A stretch of 64,000 nucleotides of DNA, taken from contig DATBSP010000073.1 in NCBI GenBank assembly GCA_036559705.1, positions 1 through 64,000 on the forward strand. The letters run 5' to 3'. The translations under genes and the position numbers were made by a program. Every line of letters starts with the position of its first letter. The stretch's first letter is position 1. The notes beneath the pieces were generated by a model. That model was not told the origin of the DNA. It worked only from the letters and a program-made list of their open reading frames with translations, and ran no database searches. The stretch comes from Hyphomicrobium_A sp036559705. Its GTDB lineage: Bacteria > Pseudomonadota > Alphaproteobacteria > Rhizobiales > Hyphomicrobiaceae. Of the stretch, positions 53,598 through 61,658 are shown one piece after another.

Positions 53598-54476
53598 CTA
53601 CAGCACGGTGACATCGACGTCGGCATTGGCGACCTCGATAGGCGGAACGAGGTCCGGATTGGTGTTGAGCAGATTGAGCAATGCATCGACGCGCCGTGCG
53701 GAGGCGCGCCAGACCTCCCTTGTCTCCCGATTGGCAGGCTCCTCCAGCACCGCTCTGCGGATGGCCAGAAATGCTCTGAGGAACTCAGCTTCAGAGCTGC
53801 TATCGACGTCGCCGTTCTCCTCGATCGTGCGCTGCAGAATCTGCGGCAGCGAGTCTGGATCTGTGCTGGCGCCGTGCTGGAGAAGGGTGTCGTAGAAGAT
53901 CGACTTGCCGATCGCCGAGTGAATGCCGACGGCGGCGGCCGCCTCGACGGCCGGACGGAAATAGAGCGCGTCCGCCTCCTCATCGCAGGCAACCCCGAGA
54001 AGCTTTGAAGCTTTGTTTTCCTTGCGCCAAGCCGCTGCAAAGCCGTTCAGCTCCTGGTTGCTCCATTTGATGGGTGGCAGCTGCGGCAGGAAGCGCTTCA
54101 GCGGTGTGCCCGGTACGTGCCTGACGTAACGATCGATGACCTGCGCAACCTCGCTGTTGTAGGTGCAGAAGCCATACTGCGTGACGGTGTAGCCGCGGCC
54201 GTCGCCCAGGTTTTCGACATAGCCGTAGTCTGGCTCAGGCCGCCCGACCTCGAACACGTTCGAGATCGCCTTGATCCTGCGCGCAAGTTCGGCATCCGGG
54301 GAAGGTGCATTGTTCTGAGGCATCGGCATGCCGTTCGCGCCAAGCGGAGGAGGTTTGACGACAGCATCATGGCCCGGCCCCGCGGCGTAAGCTATGCGTC
54401 CAGACGCAACCGCCAGGACGGAAGCGACGCAAGCCCGCCCTGCCAGGCGCAAGAACCCTCGACGGCTGCTGTGCAT
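53598..54476 (-). CDS. GH46 chitosanase, Tat-exported, 292 aa
   Basis: An endo-acting glycoside hydrolase that cuts chitosan. The N-terminus SSRRGFLRLAG is a Tat motif, with cleavage near AYAAG. The GH46 core shows the two catalytic acids: Glu76 in SNVFEVGRPE and Asp92 in VENLGDGRGYTVTQYGFCTY, corresponding to Glu22 and Asp40 of Streptomyces N174 chitosanase; the spacing is 16 residues here and 18 there. Start 54476 follows AAGGAGACGCC. It converges on the synthase-deacetylase gene with 15 bases between stops. That pairing suggests the neighbour makes a chitosan-like polymer and this enzyme cuts it. Confidence 0.85.
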   Translation of the reverse strand: MHSSRRGFLRLAGRACVASVLAVASGRIAYAAGPGHDAVVKPPPLGANGMPMPQNNAPSPDAELARRIKAISNVFEVGRPEPDYGYVENLGDGRGYTVTQYGFCTYNSEVAQVIDRYVRHVPGTPLKRFLPQLPPIKWSNQELNGFAAAWRKENKASKLLGVACDEEADALYFRPAVEAAAAVGIHSAIGKSIFYDTLLQHGASTDPDSLPQILQRTIEENGDVDSSSEAEFLRAFLAIRRAVLEEPANRETREVWRASARRVDALLNLLNTNPDLVPPIEVANADVDVTVL

Positions 54477-54726
54477 GGCGTCTCCTTCGGTTGCCATCCG
54501 GATGCTGAACCCTACTGGTGGCAGCACCGAGATGCGGACAGCGAGCTCACTTAGCAAGCTGTTCGGGCATATTTGTGCTGGGCCGGCCGCGTTACCAGCC
54601 CGCAACGTGTATTGATCCGCAATAAGATGAAGAAAGTCGGACGCCGCACGGTTGACTCGGGGCGACGACGACGCTGCGACCGACCGTCGCCTTGCTGCGA
54701 CGATATGGCTGGGAGTTTCGCGTCGA

Positions 54727-55491
54727 TCAGGCGCTGCGCCGACGGCGGAGAAGATAGGTATCCATGATCCAGCCCTTCTCGGCACGCCGGGCGCGGCGAA
54801 CACGCAAGATGTCCTCGAGCACGTCGGCCACGCGGCCCGCTATCAGCACCTCGTCCTTGGTGCCGAGGTAGGCCCCCCAGAAAATTTCGACATCGTGGCC
54901 GGCGAGGGATTCGAGGCCCCCGCCATTTTCGAGCAAAACGACGACGCTATCCTGCTCTTGAGGGAACGCTTCGGCGATCTTGCGTCCGGTCGTCAGCAGC
55001 ACGGGCTCGCCAATGGCGTTCAGCGGAATCCTGTGCCGCGCGGCGAGCAGCTGAATGCTGCTGATGCCGGGTATCACCTCGTATTCGAACGGCTCGGCGC
55101 CTTCTGTAGCGATTGCCTCGAGGATGCGCAGCGTGCTGTCGTAGAAGGCTGGGTCGCCCCAGACGAGGAAAGCGCCGCAGCCCTCCGCGGGCACCGCGTC
55201 GCGGATGAGGGCACTGACGTTTTCCGCCCGCTCCTTGTGCCAGGCGGCGACGCCCGACTTGTAGCTCGGCGCCGACGCATCGCGCGGCGGGCTCGGCACT
55301 TCGACGAGACTGTAGGGTTTGCCGCGGCGGTAGCGCTCGCAAACCTCTCGGCGCAACTGCACCAGATCGCCCTTCTCTGCTCCCTTGTCGAAGGTGAAGA
55401 TGACGTCGGCCTCGTTAAGCGCGTCGATCGCCTGCACCGTGAGAAGGTCAGCGCCTCCCGCGCCGATGCCGATGACAAGAACGCGCTTCAT
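54727..55491 (-). CDS. cobF: Precorrin-6A synthase (deacetylating)
   Basis: A SAM-dependent methyltransferase of the aerobic cobalamin pathway that methylates C-1 of precorrin-5 with loss of acetate. The tetrapyrrole methylase fold is visible: VLVIGIGAGGADLLTVQAID, VWGDPAFYDSTLRILEAIA, YEVIPGISSIQLLAARHRI and GEPVLLTTGRKIAEAF. Length 254 fits. Presence of CobF indicates the oxygen-dependent route, consistent with cobN at the right edge. It lies next to a PepSY fragment and cobC on the same strand, but the other methylases (cobI, J, L, M) are not in the window. The plus-strand frame opposite is a shadow. Confidence 0.95.
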   Translation of the reverse strand: MKRVLVIGIGAGGADLLTVQAIDALNEADVIFTFDKGAEKGDLVQLRREVCERYRRGKPYSLVEVPSPPRDASAPSYKSGVAAWHKERAENVSALIRDAVPAEGCGAFLVWGDPAFYDSTLRILEAIATEGAEPFEYEVIPGISSIQLLAARHRIPLNAIGEPVLLTTGRKIAEAFPQEQDSVVVLLENGGGLESLAGHDVEIFWGAYLGTKDEVLIAGRVADVLEDILRVRRARRAEKGWIMDTYLLRRRRSA

Positions 55492-55506
55492 ACGTGTCGC
55501 TTCGCC

Positions 55507-55764
55507 TCAAGGGAACCTGCCGCGCGCCAGCGTGAGCCAGCCGACCACCACGCCGGATACGGAGATGACCAATCCGGCGATGGAAAGCAACCATACGAGG
55601 ATGTCGCGGGCCGGCTGATTGCGCAACAGGATCGGCAGATCGTAGTCGTGCAGGAAATTGAACAGCCAGCGATAGGTGCGGGCGCTACTGTCGCTCAGCC
55701 CGGCAATTTCGCCCGTTGCCGGGTCGATGAACAGGGATTCTTTGTCCGCGTGCGCAGCAATGCG
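55507..55764 (-). pseudogene. Remnant of a PepSY-TM protein C-terminus
   Basis: In phase with and directly after the cobC stop, 85 codons read HADKESLFIDPATGEIAGLS, then RTYRWLFNFLHDYDLPILL and a membrane span (ILVWLLSIAGLVISVSGVVV) to a TGA at 55507-55509. This follows the end of PepSY-associated membrane proteins (D.ES.F.dP.tGe.....WLfnfLHd..l......R..l....sla..vs.sG...). No start codon is present before the domain, and the N-terminal PepSY repeats are absent. Confidence 0.65.
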
Positions 55765-56790
55765 TTAGGGCGAGAGCCGTGACGTGCTGTTGCGCATCGG
55801 CAATTCGAGGCGCTGCCACGCGTCGCTTGAATTCGGAAGACCGAAGCGCAGCCAATGTGGATGCGCCTCGAAGCGGCGCACGTGGATGCCGTCGCGGCCG
55901 AGTGCATCGGCGACGTCGTGCGCGCGCGCGTGGCTGGCGAGGCGGAACAAGTGCGTGCCGCCTTCCAACTTGAAACCGGAAGCCGCCAGAAGCTCATCAA
56001 GGCGCTGGCATCCTTCATTGAGCTTGTCGCGCGTGTCCTCGAGCCAGCCCTTATCGGCCAGCGCCTGCGCACCGATAGCGAGCGCCGGCCCCGAAACGGC
56101 CCAAGGTCCCAACTCCAGTCGCACGCGCCTCGCGAGCTCCACATGTGCCACGGCAAAACCCAAGCGCAGACCGGCCAATCCGTAAGCTTTGCCAAATGAA
56201 CGAAGCACGACCGTAGCGGGCGGCAGTTGCGGGATAACGCTGACGCTCGGAGTGGCGAAATCGGCAAATGCCTCGTCGACGACCAGCAGCCCGCCGCGCT
56301 GCGCCAACCGCTCTGACACAAGCCGCAAATCGTCGGCGGCAACGATACGGCCGGTGGGATTGTTCGGATTGACGACGATCAGCGCGCGCGCATCGCCCGT
56401 GTCCGTGAGCGAGGCGATTTCTCGCACCTCGTGCCCGCAGCGGGCCCAGGCAGCCGCGTGCTCGGCATAGGTGGGGCCCAGCACTGCCACTTCGGAGGTC
56501 TCGATCAGCCGCGGAACGATCTGGATGAGCGCTTGGCTGCCCGGCGCGGTGACCAGCATATCGACGTCATGGGCGCCGTAGCATTTTGCCGCGGCCAGCC
56601 GCACAGCGTGATCGGCTGACTGTTGTGGAAGACGCTGCCAGGCCTCGGCGGCGGGCGGCAAAAACGGATAGGCGTGCGGATTGATGCCGGTAGACAGGTC
56701 GATCCACGGTTCGGGCGCCGACGGAAACTGGCGGCGCGCGGCGTCGAGGTCGCCGCCGTGCGCTACGATTTCCGGGAGCTTCACAACCAT
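55765..56790 (-). CDS. cobC: Threonine-phosphate decarboxylase of cobalamin synthesis
   Basis: A PLP enzyme that makes (R)-1-aminopropan-2-ol phosphate, the linker of the nucleotide loop (named CobD in Salmonella). The start at 56790 follows GGAGGGAG. The fold is aminotransferase class I-like: HGGDLDAARRQFPSAPEPWI, DLSTGINPHAYP, VVNPNNPTGRI and PLP Lys in RSFGKAYGLAGLRLGF. 341 residues is normal. It diverges from cobD (cbiB) whose product uses this linker; the two starts are 40 bases apart. The frame continues past its TAA into a PepSY fragment. Confidence 0.95.
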   Translation of the reverse strand: MVVKLPEIVAHGGDLDAARRQFPSAPEPWIDLSTGINPHAYPFLPPAAEAWQRLPQQSADHAVRLAAAKCYGAHDVDMLVTAPGSQALIQIVPRLIETSEVAVLGPTYAEHAAAWARCGHEVREIASLTDTGDARALIVVNPNNPTGRIVAADDLRLVSERLAQRGGLLVVDEAFADFATPSVSVIPQLPPATVVLRSFGKAYGLAGLRLGFAVAHVELARRVRLELGPWAVSGPALAIGAQALADKGWLEDTRDKLNEGCQRLDELLAASGFKLEGGTHLFRLASHARAHDVADALGRDGIHVRRFEAHPHWLRFGLPNSSDAWQRLELPMRNSTSRLSP

Positions 56791-56830
56791 GCTAGCTCCC
56801 TCCGCTCGGCATGCCTTGGATTGAAGGCCC

Positions 56831-57799
56831 ATGTATCCGTTGACCGCACTCGCCGCACTGACACTCGATGCGGCCCTAGGCTATCCGCAATGGCTCTTTG
56901 AGATCATCGGTCACCCGGTCAGCTGGATCGGGCGGCTGATAGCATGGTGCGAGCAGCGGTGGAATGGACCGCATCTGTCGTACGCCCGGCGGCGTATCTA
57001 CGGGGTTTGGTCGCTCGCCGTGTGCCTGGGCGTCTCGGTTGCGGTCTCCCTCGCCATAACCTTGCTCATCACGCAATTCGTTCCCGCCCCTTTTGATCTA
57101 CTCGCACTAGGAGTTGTGGCCAGCCCGCTCATCGCCCAACGCAGCCTTTATCAGCACGTCAATGCCGTTGCGGCGGGTTTGGAGGGTGGCATTGCGGGCG
57201 GGCGGCGCGCTGTCTCGCTCATCGTTGGCCGCGACACGAGCGTACTCGATGAGGCAGGTGTCAGCCGCGCCGCCATAGAGAGCCTTGCCGAGAATTTCTC
57301 GGACGGCGTCGTCGCACCCCTGTTCTGGTTGTTCGTCGGTGGCCTTCCGGGCGCAGCCCTTTATAAGACCATCAACACGGCGGACAGCATGATCGGACAT
57401 CGAAGCGAACGGTACGCGGCGTTCGGCTGGAGCGCCGCACGCCTCGATGACCTCGTCAACTTACCCGCCTCGAGACTGTCGGCACTGTGGATTTGCGCTG
57501 CCGCCTCTCTGCTGCCCGACGCCAGCGGGCGCGACGCCCTGCAAGCGGTCCGCAACGACGCGAGCAGCCATCGGTCACCTAATGCAGGCTGGCCGGAAGC
57601 GGCAATGGCTGGTGCGCTTGGCCTCAAGCTCGCTGGCCCGCGCATCTACGGCGGCAATCTCGTTCACGATCACTGGATGGGTGACGGCCGAGCCGACGCC
57701 GGAGCTGCCGACATCCGGCGCGCCCTCCGCGTCTATCGGACGGCGTGCGTGGTGCAGGCCGCCATAGTGGCGGCGATCGCACTCATGCTGGGTTGGTGA
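56831..57799 (+). CDS. cobD: Adenosylcobinamide-phosphate synthase
   Basis: An inner-membrane enzyme (CbiB in Salmonella) that attaches aminopropanol phosphate to adenosylcobyric acid. Landmarks: ALTLDAALGYPQWLFEIIGH, PVSWIGRLIAWCEQRWN, IESLAENFSDGVVAPLFWLF, YKTINTADSMIGHRSERYAA and FGWSAARLDDLVNLPASRLS. At least four membrane spans are present. Length 322 is normal. It diverges from cobC and converges on cobQ with a 17-base overlap of the coding regions. Confidence 0.96.
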   Translation: MYPLTALAALTLDAALGYPQWLFEIIGHPVSWIGRLIAWCEQRWNGPHLSYARRRIYGVWSLAVCLGVSVAVSLAITLLITQFVPAPFDLLALGVVASPLIAQRSLYQHVNAVAAGLEGGIAGGRRAVSLIVGRDTSVLDEAGVSRAAIESLAENFSDGVVAPLFWLFVGGLPGAALYKTINTADSMIGHRSERYAAFGWSAARLDDLVNLPASRLSALWICAAASLLPDASGRDALQAVRNDASSHRSPNAGWPEAAMAGALGLKLAGPRIYGGNLVHDHWMGDGRADAGAADIRRALRVYRTACVVQAAIVAAIALMLGW

Positions 57800-59267
57800 G
57801 ACGAGGCTCGCGGGCTGTTGCGAGGAGCCCATCACAATCGAGGTGTCGTTCCAAATGCTCCGCGAGCGCATCGAGCACCGTCTCGACTTCGTGCTCATAG
57901 CGCAGGAGAGCGCTACCCGCGCCAGCCAATTCCATCCAGTAGCTGCGCTGCCGATCGTCGGCGAAAAGGCCGTGCACATGGCAGCCGGCGACAAGCCCAT
58001 CGGCACTCACGGCTCCGTCGGTACGGCCGTCCGCGAGTTTGAGCAGCGGACGTTGGCAATCGGGGCCCTCCGTACGGCCGACGTGCATCTCGTACCCCTT
58101 GAACGAAGCCCCCGAGAGGCTGCCTTCGCCGGAAACTTCGACCAGCAGCTTTTCACCCGTAAGCCGGGTCTCCACATCGAGATGCCCCAGACCTTCGACC
58201 TCCGCAGGCGGGCCTTCAATGGCGTCGGGGTCGGCAATGCGGCGACCCAGCATCTGATACCCGCCACAGATGCCAAGCACGCGGCCGCCGCGGCGCACGT
58301 GGGCCGTGAGATCGATGTCCCAACCCGCGGAACGAAGCGCGGCGAGGTCGGCGATCGTCGCCTTGGACCCCGGAAGGATGACCAGGTCGGCATCGGCCGG
58401 AATCGGTACACCAGGCCGCAGAAACTCGACCGCCACATTCCGCTCCAGCCGCAACGGATCATAGTCGTCGAAATTCGACATGCGCGGGTACGCAAGCACG
58501 ACGACGCGCGCCGAAGTACCCGATCCCGCCAGAGACGACTTAATTCCCAGCGCGTCTTCCGCCGGCAGCCGGCTCGCATCCTCGAGATATGGCACTAATC
58601 CAAATGCGCGCCATCCAGTGATCTCACGGACGCGCGACATGCCATCGTCAAACAGCGCAGGATCGCCGCGAAACTTGTTGACGATGAAGCCTTCGATCAT
58701 CCGCGCATCTTCGGCTTCGAGAACGGCCTTCGTCCCCACGAGACTGGCAATCACCCCACCGCGGTCGATGTCGCCGATGAGCACGACCGGAACGTCGGCG
58801 GCGCGCGCAAAACCCATGTTGGCGATGTCGGCACGGCGCAGATTGATCTCGGAGGCAGAGCCCGCCCCCTCGACGAGAACGATGTCGGCTTCGCCGCACA
58901 GACGGTTGAAACTCTCCAGCACAGCCGCCAACAGCTTCGGCTTCAGGGATTGGTACTCAGCGGCCCTGGCGTTGCCGATGACGCGTCCTTGCACGACGAC
59001 CTGCGCCCCGACATCGCTCTGCGGCTTTAGCAGCACCGGGTTCATGTGCACGCTGAGCGCAACCCCGGCCGCGCGTGCCTGCAACGCCTGAGCACGCCCG
59101 ATTTCGCCGCCGTCGGCGGTGACGCCGGCGTTGTTCGACATGTTCTGCGGCTTGAACGGCCTGACGCGCAGCCCTCTATTGCGGAACAGCCGCGCCAGCC
59201 CGGCAACGAGCAACGACTTGCCGACGTCGGAGCCCGTGCCTTGAAACATGATGGCCCGGGCAGGCAT
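57783..59267 (-). CDS. cobQ: Cobyric acid synthase
   Basis: A glutamine-dependent amidotransferase that amidates four side chains of adenosylcobyrinic a,c-diamide. The N-terminal DTBS-like domain has MFQGTGSDVGKSLLVAGLAR and the C-terminal triad-type GATase domain has Cys in RVLGICGGYQMLG and a His near GCHVHGLFADD. Other landmarks are PFKPQNMSNNAGV and VLIGDIDRGGVIASLVGT. 494 residues is normal. It overlaps the cobO stop by one base, so cobO and cobQ are coupled. Confidence 0.96.
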   Translation of the reverse strand: MPARAIMFQGTGSDVGKSLLVAGLARLFRNRGLRVRPFKPQNMSNNAGVTADGGEIGRAQALQARAAGVALSVHMNPVLLKPQSDVGAQVVVQGRVIGNARAAEYQSLKPKLLAAVLESFNRLCGEADIVLVEGAGSASEINLRRADIANMGFARAADVPVVLIGDIDRGGVIASLVGTKAVLEAEDARMIEGFIVNKFRGDPALFDDGMSRVREITGWRAFGLVPYLEDASRLPAEDALGIKSSLAGSGTSARVVVLAYPRMSNFDDYDPLRLERNVAVEFLRPGVPIPADADLVILPGSKATIADLAALRSAGWDIDLTAHVRRGGRVLGICGGYQMLGRRIADPDAIEGPPAEVEGLGHLDVETRLTGEKLLVEVSGEGSLSGASFKGYEMHVGRTEGPDCQRPLLKLADGRTDGAVSADGLVAGCHVHGLFADDRQRSYWMELAGAGSALLRYEHEVETVLDALAEHLERHLDCDGLLATAREPRLTNPA

Positions 59268-59878
59268 CAGAACTCGATGCCCTCCTGCGCCTTGACCCCG
59301 GCGGCGAAGTGATGCTTCACGAGCGCCATTTCGGTCACTAGGTCGGCCGCCTCGATGAGCTCGGCCTTGGCATTGCGGCCCGTCACCACGATGTGTAGAT
59401 CCGGTCGTCTCGATGTCAGCGCCGTCACGACCTTGGCGAGATCGAGATGGTCATAGCGCAGCGCGATGTTGAGTTCATCGAGGATCAAGAGTCGGATTGA
59501 TGGATCGGCCATCAACTCTTCGGCTCTGGCCCAGGCGCGTTCAGCGGCGGTGACATCACGAGCGCGATCCTGCGTCTCCCAGGTAAATCCCTCGCCCAGC
59601 GCATACCATACGACCTGGTCGGGAAAGCGATCGATTGCTAAGCGCTCACCTGTTTCCCAAGCGCCCTTACCGAACTGGACGACGCCGACACGGAACCCAC
59701 GACCGAGGGCACGCAGCAGCAGGCCGAACGCGGCGGTCGACTTGCCCTTGCCCTTACCGGTGTGAACGATGAGCAGGCCCTTCTCGATGGTCTTGCCGGC
59801 GACCTCCGCATCCTGGACCGCCTTGCGATTTGCCATCTTGGCCTTGTGTCGTTCTGCATCCTCGACAGTCTCAGCCAT
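59267..59878 (-). CDS. cobO: Corrinoid adenosyltransferase
   Basis: Transfers the adenosyl group from ATP to cob(I)yrinic acid a,c-diamide (BtuR/CobA class). The P-loop is LLIVHTGKGKGKSTAAFGLL; other landmarks are GVVQFGKGAWETGERLAIDR, LILDELNIALRYDHLD and DLHIVVTGRNAKAELIEAAD, VTEMALVKHHFAAGVKAQEG, ending GIEF as is usual. 203 residues is normal. The gene is the first of the minus-strand cobOQ pair and lies back to back with the riboswitch-controlled cbtBA-cobWN unit. Confidence 0.96.
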   Translation of the reverse strand: MAETVEDAERHKAKMANRKAVQDAEVAGKTIEKGLLIVHTGKGKGKSTAAFGLLLRALGRGFRVGVVQFGKGAWETGERLAIDRFPDQVVWYALGEGFTWETQDRARDVTAAERAWARAEELMADPSIRLLILDELNIALRYDHLDLAKVVTALTSRRPDLHIVVTGRNAKAELIEAADLVTEMALVKHHFAAGVKAQEGIEF

Positions 59879-60050
59879 GGTACACGCCTCCTCGGCATGA
59901 GTTCTGGGTCAACCAAAGCCCTGCTGCCAATGCCCCGATTTGACAGTCGCCGCGATCGGCGCGCAGGCGCTCAATCGGGACAAAGGGCCGGTGGCCATTG
60001 CGGCAAATTCGATTGACGAGCCTTGGATGGTACCCTTATCAAACCAAGGA

Positions 60051-60215
60051 CGGTTCCCCGCAAGGGGATTGAATGGGAATGCGGTGAAGCCTCCCTTGTA
60101 GTCTATTCCGCAACTGCCCCCGCAACTGTAGTCGGCGAGCCAACGGCAATCGCACCACTGGGTAACCGGGAAGGTGGCCAATGGCGGTGACCCGAGAGTC
60201 AGGAGACCTGCCGTC
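60051..60215 (+). promoter_or_regulatory. Cobalamin riboswitch
   Basis: The conserved landmarks are present in order: GGTTCCCC near 60052, GAATGGGAATGCGGTGAAGCC, CTGCCCCCGCAACTG at 60114-60128 (the core of the B12 element), CACTGGGTAACCGGGAAGG near 60156 and the closing GTCAGGAGACCTGCCGTC at 60198-60215. It ends about 47 bases before cbtB, close enough to mask its ribosome binding site when cobalamin is bound. It should repress cbtB, cbtA, DUF1636, cobW and cobN when B12 is plentiful. Confidence 0.93.
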
Positions 60216-60261
60216 AATCTGCAACTCGCATGGCCCCGGTGGGGTGGCCAAGGAGAGACAT

Positions 60262-60450
60262 ATGAATACCCAGACCAAAGCGACGCCGATCTCCGTCCGT
60301 ACCGATAATCGTCTCGAGACGCTGACGGCGGCGGCAATTGCTTTTGTGTTCGGCGTCGGGCTCGTGTTCACGACGGGCTTCGCGCACTCGAGCACCATCC
60401 ACAATGCGGCGCACGATACGCGCCACGCGCTCAGCTTTCCCTGTCACTGA
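60262..60450 (+). CDS. cbtB: CbtB-type cobalt transporter subunit, 62 aa
   Basis: A single-span protein predicted to take part in cobalt uptake, always next to CbtA and typically under B12 riboswitches. The start at 60262 follows AAGGAGAGACAT. One membrane span (ETLTAAAIAFVFGVGLVFTT) is followed by a His-containing tail (GFAHSSTIHNAAHDTRHALS) ending FPCH, the proposed metal-binding end of CbtB. The frame upstream is riboswitch RNA. Biochemical proof of transport is weak for the family; the assignment comes from gene context. Confidence 0.92.
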   Translation: MNTQTKATPISVRTDNRLETLTAAAIAFVFGVGLVFTTGFAHSSTIHNAAHDTRHALSFPCH

Positions 60451-60459
60451 GCAAAGCCC

Positions 60460-61248
60460 ATGATCACTCGCGTTCTTGCAGTCGGCCTTCTGGCCGGGCT
60501 GCTGGCTGGCCTAGCCGTCGCGTCGCTGCAGGCCTACACAACGACCCCGATCATCCTTGAAGCGGAGGTCTTCGAGCGCGGAGCGACCGCGCCACAAGGC
60601 AGCGCCTCGCTCAATACGGCACCGCGCCTCTACCGCGATATCGGCGAAGCGCGCGACATTCTGGTGCACGACGGCGAAACCCATTCACCAGCCGGCGAAG
60701 CTGCGGCGGAAGCATGGTCGCCCGCCGACGGTCTTGAGCGCACCTTCTATACGAGCACGGCGACGATCGCGACGGCGGTCGGTTTCGCGTTGATCATTCT
60801 GGCGGGAATGCTCGTTGCCGGCGACGGCATCGATGAGCGCCGCGCCATGGCATGGGCAGCCGCCGGCTTCGTAGCCACGGGGCTTGCTCCCGCCGTGGGC
60901 CTCGCCCCGGAGCTGCCGGGCATGCCCGCAGCCGACTTGGCGGGGCGCCAGGAATGGTGGGCGCTGACGGCCGTAGCAACGGCGGCAGCCGCTTGGCTTT
61001 TTCTCAAGTACGACAAGGCCGCGCTGCGCATCCTTGCCGTGGCGCTCCTAGTGGCGCCGCACGCCTGGGGCGCGCCGCATCTCGCGGCCGAGGCGCACAA
61101 GAGCAGCGTGCCGCCCGAGCTCGCGGCACAGTTCGCGGCCACCTCGCTTGCCGTCCACGCAACGCTCTGGCTGCTGACCGGCTTCTTCGTCGGGTTCTGG
61201 TGGCGCCGCATTGGCGATCGAGGCGCAAGTCAGCCGGCGCTGCAATGA
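60460..61248 (+). CDS. cbtA: CbtA-type cobalt transporter, 262 aa
   Basis: A membrane protein with about five to six spans that goes with CbtB. Landmarks: VLAVGLLAGLLAGLAVASLQ at the N-terminus, LIILAGMLVAGDGIDERRAM, WAAAGFVATGLAPAVGLAPE, ELPGMPAADLAGRQEWW (the conserved PG.PAADLxxRQxWW), and the final spans with HATLWLLTGFFVGFWWRR. A periplasmic loop near 30-90 is unusually long and polar. It lies nine bases after cbtB in the same riboswitch-controlled unit. Confidence 0.92.
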   Translation: MITRVLAVGLLAGLLAGLAVASLQAYTTTPIILEAEVFERGATAPQGSASLNTAPRLYRDIGEARDILVHDGETHSPAGEAAAEAWSPADGLERTFYTSTATIATAVGFALIILAGMLVAGDGIDERRAMAWAAAGFVATGLAPAVGLAPELPGMPAADLAGRQEWWALTAVATAAAAWLFLKYDKAALRILAVALLVAPHAWGAPHLAAEAHKSSVPPELAAQFAATSLAVHATLWLLTGFFVGFWWRRIGDRGASQPALQ

Positions 61249-61265
61249 GCAGCAGGAGCTGCCGC

Positions 61266-61658
61266 ATGACCGGTTCGCAAGTTGATGTGTTCATATGCGT
61301 TGCCTGCAAAGGAAACGCCGACGATGCGTTGGCGCCCGGACATGAGCTCGTGTCAGCTCTGCAGAAAGGCCTGGCCGCGGCAGGTGCTGAAGGCATCACC
61401 GCGAAGGGCGTTGAATGCCTCGCCGTGTGCAAGCGCCCGTGCACGCTCGCACTCGCTGCTGCCGGCAAGTGGACCTACATCGTCGGCGACCTAGATCCCG
61501 TTGCGCACACGCAGGACGTTGTCGACATGGCGCTCGCGTTCCAGCGCTCGACGAACGGCATCGTCCCTTGGGCGGAGCGGCCTGCGCCATTCCGCAAGGG
61601 TGTCATCGCCCGCGTGCCGCCGCTGGGCTTCGTGCAACCAGAACCGGAGAACGCATGA
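61266..61658 (+). CDS. DUF1636 metal-binding protein, 130 aa
   Basis: The start at 61266 follows AGCAGGAGC; an ATG at 61245 overlapping the cbtA stop is also in frame. The protein has a thioredoxin-like ferredoxin pattern with four Cys (FICVACKGNADD, then GVECLAVCKRPCTLAL) as in DUF1636, which may hold a 2Fe-2S cluster or a metal. It is recurrent in B12- and CobW-linked clusters. Its stop overlaps the cobW start (ATGA). A role in metal delivery is an inference from context; I know of no direct test. Confidence 0.88.
   Translation: MTGSQVDVFICVACKGNADDALAPGHELVSALQKGLAAAGAEGITAKGVECLAVCKRPCTLALAAAGKWTYIVGDLDPVAHTQDVVDMALAFQRSTNGIVPWAERPAPFRKGVIARVPPLGFVQPEPENA

Noticed and set aside
54652..55782. 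A 376-codon plus-strand frame opposite cobF
   Set aside because: Antisense shadow; cobF has the tetrapyrrole methylase motifs in the other strand.
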